Assembly (NCBI GenBank): GCA_963971575.1
Contig: OZ020616.1
Location: 13,981,575 to 14,045,574, forward strand
From: Liopterus haemorrhoidalis
Lineage: Eukaryota; Arthropoda; Insecta; Coleoptera; Dytiscidae
DNA: 64,000 nucleotides
Direction of reading: 5' to 3'
Shown here: positions 11,400 to 23,215 of the stretch, in pieces
Position numbering within the stretch: the first letter of the stretch is position 1
Layout: the number at the start of each line of letters is the position of its first letter
Program-made: the position numbers and the translations under genes
The notes under the pieces: generated by a model
The model's database searches: none
What the model saw: the letters and a program-made list of their open reading frames with translations, nothing else
What the model was told of the DNA's origin: nothing

Positions 11400-13160
11400 T
11401 AAACCCCCAAAAAAATTTTTTTGATCTTCAACATTTTATTATTATTTAAAAAAGGAACCTAGTCTTTACGCTAGGTTATGTGTTCAATCTGTTAAATACG
11501 ATGAACTATATTTTGTGACTATGCTATAAATCGTTCTATTTTATTTTACGTAAGGCATCAAAATGGTTTGATAATTCTAAGCGCTTTCAAGATATATTTT
11601 TGCCGTAGCTTTTAATTGTGATTTAATAAAAATACAACAAAAAACTTTTGTTTTATTTCCCAAGAAAGCGTCCAGAAAATAAGTGCATTTGGGAATTTGG
11701 TTTGTTCTATCGTTACTGCAAAATATGATACATATTAATCTCATAAATTAATAGTATGAGAAAATTAAATTAAGCATTAAAGCACATGTCGGATGATCAT
11801 AAGTTTAAATGATGAACTTCGAATGAGTTTTGTTGTTAATGCTTAATCTATTCGAACTTCACAGGATCAAATTGTTAAACTCTGTTGTATTTTGTTGTAT
11901 TTTGCAGTTACGTAGAATGAATCAGTGTTTTTCAGCATGAAATGTCACTAACATTCACGAAATAAAATATTATAAAATGTCTGTAGACTTTAATTAACAT
12001 TTACCTTAGGGTTTAGTGAATTTTTGTTTTGTAAGTTGACAAGAATTTTTTTTATCTTAATTTTCTTTTTTTAGTGGGTGGATTCAAATGCAGATGAGGT
12101 AAACAGATGAACCTTTTTGGAAAACAGAATAAGTTCAAAATATTTTTTACTATCACTCCTTGGCATTTTGGGATAAGGTACTTTGGTTAACAGGTTTTCT
12201 CAAGAGATAACGAAATAAGATACAAACATACCTCCCAATGCGACAATTTGTTTTTCGATGTTTCGATTATATGATGGTATTAAATTACGACCAGTGCTCG
12301 ACAATTAACTGGTATGACGATTGCAGTGAAAAATTGATGTGAAGAAGTCAGATTTCACAGCAATTTGAGGATTTCGTAGGTATTTAGTAAGTGAAAGAAA
12401 AATAAAGGACCAAATGCTGGATGTCAACCTTTTTTGCCACACTTTTGGCTGTGGCCTTACTATGGCGGCAAATTCAACAATTTTTTTTTAAAATTATTTC
12501 TTGTATCAAAGTATGAAGAGCTCTGATTTAATACCCTAGTTATTCCGAAACTTTACAAACTTGGGGACCCTTCTCTAATAGAAATATTTTGGATATAATT
12601 CTGCTTATATGTGTAGCTTTTGATATATTTCGAATTTTCACGAACTATTCCGGTTCACATTAATGTGTATTTCTCCAAATTTCTTCTGATAGTCCGACCA
12701 ATCTCTGGATCACAATCACTGGGCAACAACTTTTTTTGCAATCTGTTCGATAAAATTTGTGACCATAAAGATCCGTGATGGCGCTAGCTCTTAAAATCTG
12801 GAGGGGCCAGGAAATATTTGAGTAAAATCTGGGGCGGGGGCAAGATTTATTTGAGGAGGGCACCATTTTTTATGGAGAAGTGAAAATTCATGACCTAAGT
12901 CCTCACTTGAGCACACATTTTTCTGTAAGCATTTCTGGAGGGGCCAGAGAAATTTGGGGGGACGTTCCCCCCGGACCCCCGATACAGATTAAAACATTTT
13001 TTTTTTCTTCTTAATTTACTCAAACAGGCGCGAGCTTCAATGGGGCTCAGGCAAAACAACATTTCGGGAGCTCCATACCCCTCCGTTTGTTTATGTCAAA
13101 TACAAACAATTTTCAGGGCGCCAGGGCCCGGGTCAAAAGGTTCCCATTCTATCCGAGCCT
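11400..13160. other. Intron, no gene seen
   Basis: AT-rich sequence without a recognisable exon. A locally G-rich block at about 12780-13010 (GGAGGGGCCAG repeated, then a poly-C/poly-G segment) looks like a transposon remnant. Short minus-strand reading frames here resemble no family I know. Confidence 0.4.
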
Positions 13161-13179
13161 GCTTACAAGTATACTATTA

Positions 13180-13314
13180 TATAGTATCTAGCGTCGGCGA
13201 ATCAATGCAGTTACGTCACACGACGTAACAAACAATTGCATTGTTCCAATCAATACACTCGTTTGTTACGTATTGTGACGTAACTGCGTTGATTCGCTGA
13301 CGCTAGTATACTAT
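13180..13314. mobile_element. 135-bp palindromic MITE
   Basis: Arms of about 54 bases (TCTAGCGTCGGCGAATCAAT... at the left, its mirror ending ...GACGCTAGTATACTATA at the right) flank a 27-base loop. The arms include TTACGTCAC and ACGTAACAAAC. It would form a strong hairpin. TA-rich flanks hide any target duplication. Confidence 0.7.
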
Positions 13315-13330
13315 ATATATGTATGCTATA

Positions 13331-13802
13331 GGGCATGTTTCTAAATTCAGCTAACAATTTAGTGCTAACTTCTACCGCTAGATGCTCGCTGTGATGCTAG
13401 ATTAATGCGTTAAATACAAACTTTCAAAAATAATGAAACGATTTGCTAGATTGTTGCTAGGTTTCAAGGAGGTTATGTAGTTGTTAGTAAAGATGACATT
13501 TTATGTAATGAAACGACTTCAAATTATTGTTAGGAATTGCCATATATACAAATTTGAGATAAACAGGGCGTGACAGCAGAAAATTATTACAAATCAAATG
13601 TCAAATTGTGATGTTAGCCTCTCTAGCTCTAGCAGCTAGCAGCCTTATTAACCGCTAGATTCGTTGTCTAGCGCTAGTACCTAGCGGACATTTAGTGCTG
13701 TAATAAGAAACAGCCTGCTAGAATTTTACGCTGAATTAAGAAACGGTTTGCTAGATTTGTGCTTTATGTGCTAGATCTAGCGCTGAATTAAGAAACATGC
13801 CC
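13331..13802. mobile_element. Fold-back element rich in CTAGCGCTAG motifs
   Basis: The left end GGGCATGTTTCTAAATTCAG is mirrored by GAATTAAGAAACATGCCC at the right. The interior repeats TAGCGCTAG-like motifs and internal copies of the end sequence (AATAAGAAACAG, AATTAAGAAACGG). No coding region. GGGC termini hint at PIF/Harbinger, but I see no clear 3-bp duplication. Confidence 0.6.
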
Positions 13803-14580
13803 ATTTTGTTAGATTGTTTACGCGCCACGTGACTTCCTGCTACCCCGCTACCGATTTGTTTATTTCGCATAAGAACAATGAAAGCTATTAGAGCAACTGT
13901 AACCTAATCTTAAGGCCTATCGTGCATTGTCATAACGCGACCACTTGCGTAAGCCAGGTTATGAAGGCTGATGTTCATTAAGAGCGCTTTGTCAAAATAG
14001 CAAATAGATCATTCAAAAAATTTGAATCCGTAAAGTTAACTAGTAGATTTCAACCAAGAATAAGATTTTTCGTTTCGAAATTAAACAAAATTTTATTTAC
14101 GGAACAAGGTTGCTGATGTTTGATAGGTTGATTACTAACCAAAACAACCAGGATTGAATCCTTGTTTTTCTTGATTTCTTACTCCCCTCCACTTTATTAT
14201 TCGCGACTCCAAATAACAGTGAGACATCTGGTGGCGGCTTGGTAAATTAAACAGAAGCGTATATTTGTATAATATTTTTAGTGTGTTGTGCTGCAGTTTA
14301 TGTGATTTAAGACGTATTTTTAAATATAGTGACTTAAATACAGTGTTTTTTTGCCGAAATATTGTTTGAACAGATAAATATTAAGAAAAAACTTTTGATA
14401 TATACGCTTCTAGTCGGCCATCAACTGTCGTACGCAACGCCGCCAACGTTAGTTTGAGTCGCGAATGGTGCGAATCTGCCCTTTGTTCCAATAATCAATG
14501 ATAAATTCATCACTTTCAACCGACGATGAATTAGTTAAAAGTATCTCGTTTAATAAATATTGTTGATACATATTTAGATA

Positions 14581-15470
14581 CCGGGTGAATTATTTAAGGA
14601 GCAACATACATGTTTCACATATAATGTTAATGAAGTGAGTTATTTCATTTGCAACATAGCAAATTATGAAAGCAAGCTCATATCCATGGTAACAGATTAT
14701 GCAATGGTGATTAGATACAATAGTTATTTGACATGATAAAGTTCCTAGACGGCTAAAAAATTGTAAATTAGGAACAATAAATTAATTTTTATTAGTTTGT
14801 TTATATTTACATACAAACAAAAATAATAATGACCTTAGTAGCTAAGTCCAAAAAATATAAAAAAAAATAATATTTTGTCTTTTCTATGAATACGATAAGC
14901 ATTTGTTTTATGGCTATGTTGCTTTTGAAATAACTCACTTCATTAACATTAGGCAGCAGTCTGACTGATCGAGCGCCGTCGTGTAACGTAGCGCCGAGTC
15001 GTGTAGTGTCATTTAAAAATTTAAAAGCTGGTCTGACTGATCAAGTACTGTCGAGTATTATTGATCATTCAGTGTCAAGTAAATTTGTTTCTCACTTGTC
15101 AAATAGTGCATATTCCAACCTAAAATAATACTATCAAACAGTTAATACTAATTAGCGAGTCCATTTTACTCTATATTCTAATTTTGTTTTTTTTTTTGAC
15201 GTTCCAACTGTCAAATAATATATGGTTATGAACTGTATATGCTTAAATGCGCATGTGCTATTGCCTCGAGCGTCGTGTGAAATTCAAACCGGTTTGAAAT
15301 ACAAACAACTTGATGCTACTTGACAGCAAACGATGGTTCAGTGCGACTCATGCCCTCTGTTAACGTGTGTTTGAAATTTGCTCGACAGCAAACGATCGAC
15401 AGCACTCGATCAGTCAGACCGCGGCCTTATACGTGAAACATGTATGTTGCTCCTTAAATAATTCACCCGG
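14581..15470. mobile_element. TA-flanked fold-back element, interrupted by another MITE
   Basis: CCGGGTGAATTATTTAAGGA at 14581 is the exact mirror of the right end at 15470, and the arms go on through AACATACATGTTTCAC. TA lies on both sides. Further inside the left arm, AATGTTAATGAAGTGAGTTA is mirrored by 14930-14950 rather than by sequence beside the right end. The right arm has therefore been split, by the insertion at 14952-15426. Without the insertion the element is about 415 bases. Confidence 0.8.
14952..15426. mobile_element. PIF/Harbinger-type MITE nested in the element at 14581-15470
   Basis: The ends GGCAGCAGTCTGACTGATCG and CGATCAGTCAGACCGCGGCC form inverted repeats. TTA is duplicated on both sides (14949-14951 and 15427-15429), the PIF/Harbinger target pattern. 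Removing it and one TTA restores the right arm of the host element. The interior repeats CGACAGCA-AACGATCG motifs and has no transposase. Confidence 0.8.
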
Positions 15471-15472
15471 TA

Positions 15473-16770
15473 TACTTGCTAGATTATTAACCATTTTAAT
15501 TTTAAATAATTAACACAGGCTGCCTTTCAACCGTTCAAGGTGTTAGTTCTAATCGTAATACCCAGTTCATTCGCGCTCAGCATTTTGGGCTACTCAGCGT
15601 TTTCAATAACTGACGTCACAGTAGGCCTCTTTGCCCCGCTCATGATCGTTCTTGCATCTGCGTTAATTTTGGATATAAACTCCCTTTTAATTTATCTTAA
15701 ATTTGCTATCATACATATGTAAAGTGCAGAACACTTCAGAATATTGAGGTTATGTTTGTAAATAGAACTGTCATTTATTCAAATCACTGTTGTCCCTTAA
15801 ATTATCAACTACCAATATAAATCATTATTAATCAGAACCAAATATCTGGTTACTTTCTCGTATTTACGGTACATATTATTTATCTCAACGACTTCAAGAA
15901 GTATGTGCGGCTGCGCATGGATGAAAACGCGTACATCTATTCATTATTATTGGGGGGTACGTAAAATCAGGATTTTCCTGCTAAGAACAAATCTTCTAGT
16001 ACCTGCATTCATAAAAGAATTAACAAAAGTCTCCTACTAAATTGAAATCAATACATATAAGGTGTTTTTTTTTTGTCCTCCGAATTGAGAAAACCTGTAC
16101 AAAGTAACCTTGAATGGGCCATGCATTTTGGGCATCATCTTTTGGTTTCTTGTATTGTCAAATTTTCGGTGGTGGTCTGACCCATACAGGGTGTTACAGA
16201 TATTATATTTAAAATATGTATTTCTTTGACTACATCTGCACGATTGCATGCGAGAAATACTCGTTTTAAATATAGTGTTCTAGAAATATTGTGGTTCCAA
16301 GGTTATTAATTTTTGTTTCTTAAGCCGCTGACTTTTATTTCAATTTATTGAAAGTAAATGAGTAACTAGAGGCTTTATACTTAAATGTTTAAAGTTTATT
16401 TGAAGCAAAATGAATTTAAAAGTATGATATACATTTGGTTGTTACGGAATTTCTGTTGTTTTTCCTGCGTTGACACTTTAACTTCAATGACGATATTCTA
16501 ATGGCTCTGTATCTTTACGGCCAATTTTTATCTAGCAGGGAGATACAGGAAAGAATGAGCTATGGTCATACAACGGAATATCGGAATATAAATTAACTGG
16601 GGTATGTTCCAAAATGTGAACGATGGGTTCCACATTACGATTTGTTATTCGCCGTTGGAACAGTACAATTTTCAGCCTTTTTTTTGACCAGTTAATCACC
16701 CGATGGAAAACAGACTACGTAAAATAATCCAGTCAAGAAAAAGGCGTTTGCCTCATGAGAATAATCCTCC
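15473..16770. other. Intron, no gene seen
   Basis: No exon-like reading frame with usable splice sites was found. The small frames at 15540 and 16037 resemble nothing I recognise. Confidence 0.4.
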
Positions 16771-16774
16771 TGTT

Positions 16775-17310
16775 TCTAGGACCAGTATCCATCGACAAAA
16801 GAGAATGCTCTGCAGCTTTTGGGATAGACCTATACATTTTAATCTGCCACCTAGTAAAGCATTACCGCTGGTGTTTACTGCGAGCCAACAGTTTGGCTAA
16901 TACTGACATCGCAGTCATTAAAAGTCCAAATAAATATTTGTTTCAAATGGAAAAATGAGATAACCTTTGCTGAAAGATTAAATTTTAGGGAATATTTTCA
17001 CATAGATTTACTGTTTCTGCAAAGATTATCTTATTTTTCCATTTGAATTTCTAATATTTTCAATATTTGTTTGGATTCTTAATGGCGGCCATGTCACAAT
17101 TGGTCAGACTGTTACTGTACAGTGACTGTAGTTATCACGATTGGATACAGAAATCATGAAAAAAAGAACCAGTTTTAGCCAATCGAAAAAGCGTCGTTTC
17201 AACATGACAACGCTCGACCACATGGCACAGTTAAGACCAGGCAGAAAATTGATCAACTGAGCTACGGAATTCTTCGTTCATCCTACTCTCCAGATGTAGC
17301 ACCAGTCATA
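16775..17310 (+). pseudogene. Mariner transposase relic, split by a MITE
   Basis: Plus-strand translation gives SIHRQKRMLCSFWDRPIHFN at about 16787-16846, resembling the mariner stretch before the second catalytic Asp. After an interruption at 16902-17096, HDNARPHG and SSYSPDVAP appear at 17203-17310. HDN is the second catalytic motif and YSPD-AP leads to the third, but the expected APSD is APV here. The first catalytic block was not found. It is a dead copy, clearly older than the mariner at 61067. Confidence 0.65.
16902..17096. mobile_element. MITE, first copy of the GCCGCCATT family
   Basis: TGACATCGCAGTCATTAAAA at the left is mirrored by AATGGCGGCCATGTCA at the right. Inner arms AAATAAATATT...TGGAAAAAT and ATTTTTCCA...AATATTTGT pair as well. 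The same sequence recurs at 55107-55285. It separates the two parts of the mariner relic, so it inserted into that older copy. Confidence 0.65.
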
Positions 17311-17319
17311 AGCGTGTTT

Positions 17320-18565
17320 TACATTATACTTTATTCGTCAATTTTCTAAACTTTTTTCTTTGAACTAGAAGTTGTCAAAATTTTAATACAATTTATTTTT
17401 CAATTTTTTGGTAGAGAATGAAATTCATACACGTGTTTCAGTTCATTTAAAGTACCAACATCACATCTTGTCAAGTGTTTATAACCTAGCTATTAGATTT
17501 GTAAAATTACTGATTTACGTACAAAACACAATTTAGATATTCGCTTATTCAAATCAATGATCAACAAAACACTATTAAACACGTAGTAATACAAAATATT
17601 TACAAGCGGAATTTTAATGTTGGTACTGTTGTTAAAAGTGTCTACTGCGCATGCCACTTGAAAATACTTTCAAGAAAAGTTTGTCCAAATCTTGTTTTGA
17701 ATAAAGTTGACCTTGACTACATAAAGTGTTCTACACTCTACAATTTCACTGATTATTTCTAGTACAAGTTCTAGTCAAAGAAATAAGTACGAAAATTTGA
17801 CGAGAATTGTATAATGTAGAACACGCTTTAGACTACCAATTTTTTAAATGGAAATAAATTTAAAAATTATGTGAATAATGCATTGTTTGAATTCTTCAAA
17901 ATATGATTTTTTTGCGACCGAAATTAACATGTTTCCCATTAAATGGAGACAAGTTTGGCCAAAATGTTACTTAAATAAATTTCACAATTATATCAATATT
18001 AATTTGATTAAATAACAAGACAGAAATTATGCAACAATCTAATACATACATTTCTAATAATCGACAGTATTTGTTAATTCGACATTGGACCTCTAAACCT
18101 GTATATTTCTGGGACATAGTATTCATGTCACACCCTGTAACCTTTCTTTTCTGTTACCTATTATTGATAAACAAGGGATTTTTAGGTGTACTAAGGATTT
18201 TTTAAAATAATTTAAGTTATAAACTCGATTTAATATTCGGGATTTAATTTTTACAGTTTTATATTTAATTTCATCACTTCATTATAGCTAGATATTTTAC
18301 TAGATTCATCACATAAACCTTAATTTTTGGATTTTAACTATTTCCAAACAAGTCACTAAATATGTTATAATATATATATTCTAGATATTATAACCTCTGC
18401 TATTCTATTTTTTAAGATTAATAACATTTGTTTACTCGAATATAACGGGGTATTTAGAGCCACGTCCATAATCTCATTATTTCCGTCTGATTTTGGCTTT
18501 ATTCCACTAATTCCTCTTCATTGGCTCATAAGTCTCACACACATAAGTCCTGCTTCTTAGTAATA
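17320..18565. other. Intron, no gene seen
   Basis: AT-rich sequence with no exon, RNA gene or clear terminal repeats. Confidence 0.4.
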
Positions 18566-18739
18566 ATAATAATAAGTCCATTAAGGACAAAGCCCTTCCC
18601 ATCAGAAAAATAATCCCTACCCAGTGTTTCTCTTATGTAGAGTAGATCTTGCAGTTCGTCCTTCCATTTTCTTAGCTGTGTTCATCGGTGTGTCTTTCCA
18701 TCAACAGATATCCAGTCCGCCATTTGCTTGAGTTATCTA
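18566..18739 (-). pseudogene. Non-LTR retrotransposon ORF2 C-terminus, 3' part
   Basis: On the minus strand this reads KQMADWISVDGK, RKWKDELQDLL and GKGFVLNG, then a TTATTA microsatellite tail (plus strand TAATAATAATAATAAG at about 18560-18575). This is the typical end of insect endonuclease/reverse-transcriptase elements. The frame continues at 20151-20235 on the far side of the TIR element at 18740-20150. Stop codons show it is dead. Confidence 0.65.
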
Positions 18740-20150
18740 CAGGGTGATTATAAAATGGAGCTGTGACGTCAGCGATTTTGTTGTACCTGTGCCGTATTTT
18801 AAAAGTTGTGAAACTTACTAATTCAAAACTTGTAAAGCCACCCGTTGATGAAAAATTAAACTACTGAACTGTCAAAAATAAAATATTGAAGGGTAGATTG
18901 TACAGAAATAATATATATAGTCTTTTCCAAACGTTTAAGTGGAACTAGATTTTGAAATCTAGAAAGTTTTAATGGTCCAGAATAATCTGGTTTTTGGACA
19001 TCTATTTAAACTTTTTAAATTGTATTCACATTGCAATTTCTAGGATAACTTGACTGGCATGATAAAATGTTATTTTCATTACATTTAAATTTTTTGTGTC
19101 ATTCTTAATACAAATTTCCCATTTCTTATTTTTTTTTGTTTTCCCAGAATTTAAAAATATTATATTTTTTATTGTAAATGTAACTCATTTCCATGGTTTC
19201 CCTGTTGGAATTTTAAATTTTGACATACCAACATGAAATACACTAAGGAAGTTCCTATATCGTGACAACCTAAAAACTAAACTCCCATTTAGCTTCGCTT
19301 AAACCAAAGAAACAGAGTGTAATCAGTTTAAGGGGAAATAGATTTTGAAATTTAGAAACTTTTAACTTTTGAATGAAACTTTTGATCTTTTGTTTGAGCT
19401 TTTCAGCAAAAACCCACTTCAATCTTTAAAAAGTGAGCTCGGGACAACTTAAACAAATAAAAGTTCCATTTAGTTCCGCTTAAACGTTTGGAATAACAAA
19501 TAATTTACATAATATTGCTAATGAAACCAATTGTTTATTTTATAAAAACTAAAAATCTAAAATCAAAGTTATGATTTTAAAATATATTTAAAATGGCAAT
19601 TTGCATCTCGCAAAAAAAAAAAGAAAATAAATCGGTAATAATATTGTAAACAGAGCCGCAGGTAAACTTGCGCTAGGGGCAGAACCGTGTTTTGGCGCCC
19701 GTGGTAAATAAAAATAAGGTTCCTACCTCTCAAATTTTAAGTGATGAGCAAAAAAAAAGGTCTTCACCTCTCAAAATCCAAGTGACGAGCAAAAAAAAAA
19801 GGTCCTCATCTTCTTCGCAATGGCGCCCCTTAACAAGCCCGTCAGCGCCCTTTTCCTTAGTGCGCTAGGGGCCGTCGTCCCTTCCGTCCCCCCCTTATTG
19901 CGGCTCTGATTGTAAACTAAATAACACGATTATATTTGTAAAAATACTCAAAGAAACGTAGAAAACAAAGCAAGCTCGACACAAAAACACTTCAAACAGC
20001 GCATTAAAAACATTGTTTTTAAAAGTTCAGAAGTTCAACTTTTCATCAACAGACGGCACAAGTAAATTTTGGCATTAGTAAATTTTATAAAATGTTTGCA
20101 AGGCGACGTATTAAAATCGCTGACATCGCGGTTCCTTTTTATAATCACCG
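18740..20150. mobile_element. 1.4-kb TIR element inserted in a LINE and itself hit by an hAT MITE
   Basis: CAGGGTGATTATAAAATGGA and then GTCAGCGATTTT at the left are mirrored by AAAATCGCTGAC and TTTTTATAATCACCG at the right. TA lies on both sides. On either side, minus-strand translation reads as one LINE protein, so the element entered a retrotransposon. Its interior contains an hAT MITE at 19651-19908. No transposase was seen. Confidence 0.7.
19651..19908. mobile_element. hAT-type MITE with CAGAGCCGC ends
   Basis: CAGAGCCGCAGGTAA and TTATTGCGGCTCTG are inverted ends. The 8-bp flank ATTGTAAA is identical at 19643-19650 and 19909-19916. The inside carries about three copies of the GAGC-poly(A)-GGTCCTCA unit shared with 7485, 58282 and 59675. 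A second copy of this subtype lies at 58282-58521. Confidence 0.85.
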
Positions 20151-20235
20151 TACAGTCTGTTGAACGCATAATATGTCTAGCGCAGTTCCATTTAAAGGAT
20201 TTTGTTCTTATTTCTTCATTTCTTATCCTTTGACG
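20151..20235 (-). pseudogene. Non-LTR retrotransposon ORF2 C-terminus, upstream part
   Basis: Minus-strand translation gives RQRIRNEEIRTKSFKWNCAR then HIMRSTD, matching the usual RDRIRNEEIRRRT...KWxWAGHxxR block of insect non-LTR reverse transcriptases. It connects in sense to 18566-18739 once the inserted element is ignored. The Trp-Ala-Gly of the motif has decayed to CAR. Confidence 0.65.
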
Positions 20236-20409
20236 TTCAGATCTTGATGTTGATATTAATTAATCACGATATTTTTTAGAAATAACTTGTATTTTTGTCA
20301 ATTGTTATACCAATTTATATTCTTATTTGTAGAGTAAAATACTTCATCTTTCCTAGTTTAAACTCCTTCGTGTCTCTTTTAAAATAAAGAAGTTAGCAAT
20401 GCTTAACAG

Positions 20410-20830
20410 TATTCGCTAACATCTTGTATTTGCCCTGCCACTCAGATATGAAGCATAGAGCATCAATATATTTCTTCCATTTCATTCTATCTTTAGTCTA
20501 GATCTTTCAAGATTTGCCACTTGCCCTGGGCCTGTCTCGTCCGCGATTTCCTTGAGGATTTCATTGAGGCACAGCTCTGATCATAGAATTGGGTTCTCTT
20601 AGAATGCAGCCGATGCCATTTCCTGAGTTTGATGTAATTTTGGACTGGCATTATGTTAGCTCTCTCCCAGAGGCATTCGTTGGTAATCATATTGGGCCAA
20701 AATATACGTAATATTCTACGTAAACATTTGTTGATAAATATTTGTAGCTTCTGCGTACTCTATCTCAAGGTTTTCCAAGTTTTATAACCATATAAGAGTA
20801 ATTTCAAACTATATCCCTAATCGCTGTGTT
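20410..20830 (-). pseudogene. Second non-LTR reverse transcriptase C-terminal relic
   Basis: The minus strand reads LLLYGYKTWKTL, then KLQIFINKCLRRILRIFWPN and MITNECLWERANIMPVQNYI, LRKWHRLH and WKKYIDALCFI. These correspond to the LLYGCETW, INxCLRRIL, W-GHTLR and WR--VDALC positions of non-LTR elements. It has frameshifts and internal stops. It is in the same orientation as the neighbouring LINE piece but is a different copy or subfamily. Confidence 0.7.
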
Positions 20831-21262
20831 CCTTGTCCTTTTTATACGCTAAACACTTATTCGCTTTCGCTATAATTCCATTTCCATGTCCAAAATTCTG
20901 TGTTAATTTTGAAAAATAGATTAAATGGTGACTTGAATAATCATTAAATATTTAAACATATTTTTAAAGTAATGTGATCAGCAAAACTCGCTTGCATTTT
21001 AACTTAGCAACACTTCAACCTTCGCAATTAAATACAAAGTGACTGTGTCGGTGTCGTGTGTGTTCGGTATACTGTGTCGTAAAGTTCTACGGACAAAACC
21101 AGTACATAAGTGATTTTAGTTTCACTGTTTCAACACAGGTATATCAACACGTCACCGACACAGTGCCTAGTAGTTTGGGTATTAACCTTAGTGCTTCTAA
21201 CCTAATCTGTTGAATTTTGTTGAAAACTAGAGTCACTCATGTGCTGGTTTCGTCTTTTACAG

Positions 21263-21376
21263 TGGGTTGCTGATGGATCACCCACACATTCAAGTACACC
21301 TGTGAAGATTGATGCGGCATTGCAGTTTGTACCCAAGAATACCAACCCGAAGGAATTTAAAAAATTACAACAACAG
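21263..21376 (+). CDS. hts: Adducin neck/tail exon
   Basis: Acceptor TTTTACAG ends at 21262; donor CAACAG|GTGAGT follows 21376. The exon is exactly 38 codons, begins WVADGSPTHSSTPVKID and continues with LQFVPKNTNPKEFKKLQQQ, a conserved adducin segment. Both junctions fall between codons. LINE debris lies on both sides of it. Confidence 0.95.
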
Positions 21377-21479
21377 GTGAGTTCATTTTCAAATATGTGA
21401 AATTATTATTAAGTGAATTATTAATATTATAAGTAAGTTACTAAAGCTCCATGGTAAGATGGGTTTTAAAAGGTGGATT

Positions 21480-22200
21480 CATATCCTCGATTCCACAATT
21501 CTCCTTAACTTACACTGTTTCCTTGGCACCTGGGTGGAGTAAACGGCCTCTACAAATATTCGCCTTCTGGTTCTGTTCTTCGCAAGTGCCTTGAATTCAT
21601 TCTATGTTTTTCTCATCCTCTCGTATTCCCGTAAAATGGATTTGTGCCAGTTGCTTAGAAACCTTTCTCTTCTGCGTGTTCCTTGAGAAATCCAGACAAG
21701 TGCCTGTTTGACGATGATGTCATCATTTGATTTTCTCGGCGTGTGTTCTATCTGTTTCCATTTTCTAAGCATTATTTCTCTGTCGATTGGTTTAGACTTC
21801 TAACAATTAATAATAAGATATATTTTCTAATGAAAACGATATGTACATATTGTTACAGAATTAAAAAGTAGTTATAAATATAAACAACTTTATAAAATTT
21901 ACAAAGGATTAATAACTAATATCCTCCTTGGGGAACGGAACCTAGTCCGGTGTCGCATAAAGGGCCAATTCAGGAGGCACATCAATTTCTTTAACGTCGA
22001 GCTACTAGTGATCTTCCCCGCCTTCGTTTGCCGTTTAATTGACCTTTTTTCAATATTATCCGTTCTGCGTGTTATGCGATACGATGTTTGTGTGTCGTGC
22101 AGTCTATGATATTCGTTCAATTCTTTGCAATACATCTTAAGGGCGTCAATTCTCTGCCAATTACATTACAAATTGTCCAAGTTTCAAACGCATGCAGAAA
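21480..22200 (-). pseudogene. Non-LTR retrotransposon tails (two antisense fragments)
   Basis: At 21480-21800 the minus strand gives LRKWKQIEHTPRKSNDDII, VKQALVWISQGTRRRERF and LAKNRTRRRIFVEAVYST, the common C-terminal pattern of non-LTR reverse transcriptases. At 21900-22200 a second piece gives LHAFETWTI and GKRRRGRS, similar to another subfamily's tail. Both have stops and frame breaks. They probably add nothing to the adducin transcript. Confidence 0.6.
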
Positions 22201-22209
22201 TATCAAACA

Positions 22210-23215
22210 CTAGAGCAGACAAAAATTGAAATAATGTACATCTCCCAGGAAACCCCTACATAAAAAAATATATATCATTATTAATGTATTTCTCTATCTT
22301 CTGTGTGATCCGCGAAAAATAAAAAATCCGGATCTGAATCCATATTCGTTTTTCCAAGGTGGATCTTAGAGCACATGTCGACTAGCGAGCACGTTGAGAG
22401 AAATTAGCTCTCGGAGAGTAACTGATCGCTTTCCGCGAGGTGCTCTCAGAGGTGTGTCCTTTGACGAGTAACTGCTATCGAGAGGTTCCCGCCGCTATTT
22501 ACTATCAAGTGGATGAGCACCTTATAACGGATATCATACAGATACATTCGAATTAGTTTTCATAAAAGCTTGCTTTTAAAAATGCACAGGGTGGAGTATA
22601 TTTTACTCTGACGTTTAAACTGATGTTTAGTAGAGCATCACATTGGCAAGTAATGACTTGCCAGTGGTTTTCGAACGATCTGGTATACAATTAAATATTA
22701 CTGTAAAATTATTTTAATCATACAATGAGCGAGTTTTTTTGAATTCAACTAAATTGTTTGTCAGTTGGCATGTTTTTGTATGTTAGACCCGCGCAACACA
22801 TCAAACTGTCTCTTCAAGATCGTTCGTTTTTCTACTTGAATGCAAGATCCGTGTCTATATTCGTATCTGCCGAACAGGACGCAAATATTCCGTGTCCGTA
22901 TCTGGCTTTATGTGATGCGGCACATCACTACTCAAAACGTAAATACATATAAATAAATAAATATGGTTCCAGGGAACACTAGGGTTCCAGGGAACACTTG
23001 GGTTCCAAGGAACACCGAATGAAAAACGTTGCACTACAGTGTTGACTAGAGTAACCTTAAAATCTTTGCGAATAAAATTTTTCCACTTAGAATCTGAATA
23101 GTTGTGCCATTGCTGCTCTACCTAATTGTATCCTTCACCTTACCTCTTCATATAATATATTCGCCTTTTTTACTTCCTAGTCAATGAGAACCTATTATAA
23201 TGCCATCAATTATAG
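22210..23215. other. Intron, no gene seen; short tandem repeat near its end
   Basis: No exon found. At 22962-23015 a 17-base unit of the form GGGTTCCAGGGAACACT is repeated three times with small changes. Confidence 0.5.

Noticed and set aside
12660..12866. Minus-strand frame in a G-rich block
   Set aside because: The block looks like a transposon remnant and the peptide matches nothing I know.
16186..18135. A single 1.9-kb element between CAGGGTGT at 16187 and ACACCCTG at 18126
   Set aside because: Only about 10 bases match at the ends and the interior does not pair; such short ends are common by chance.
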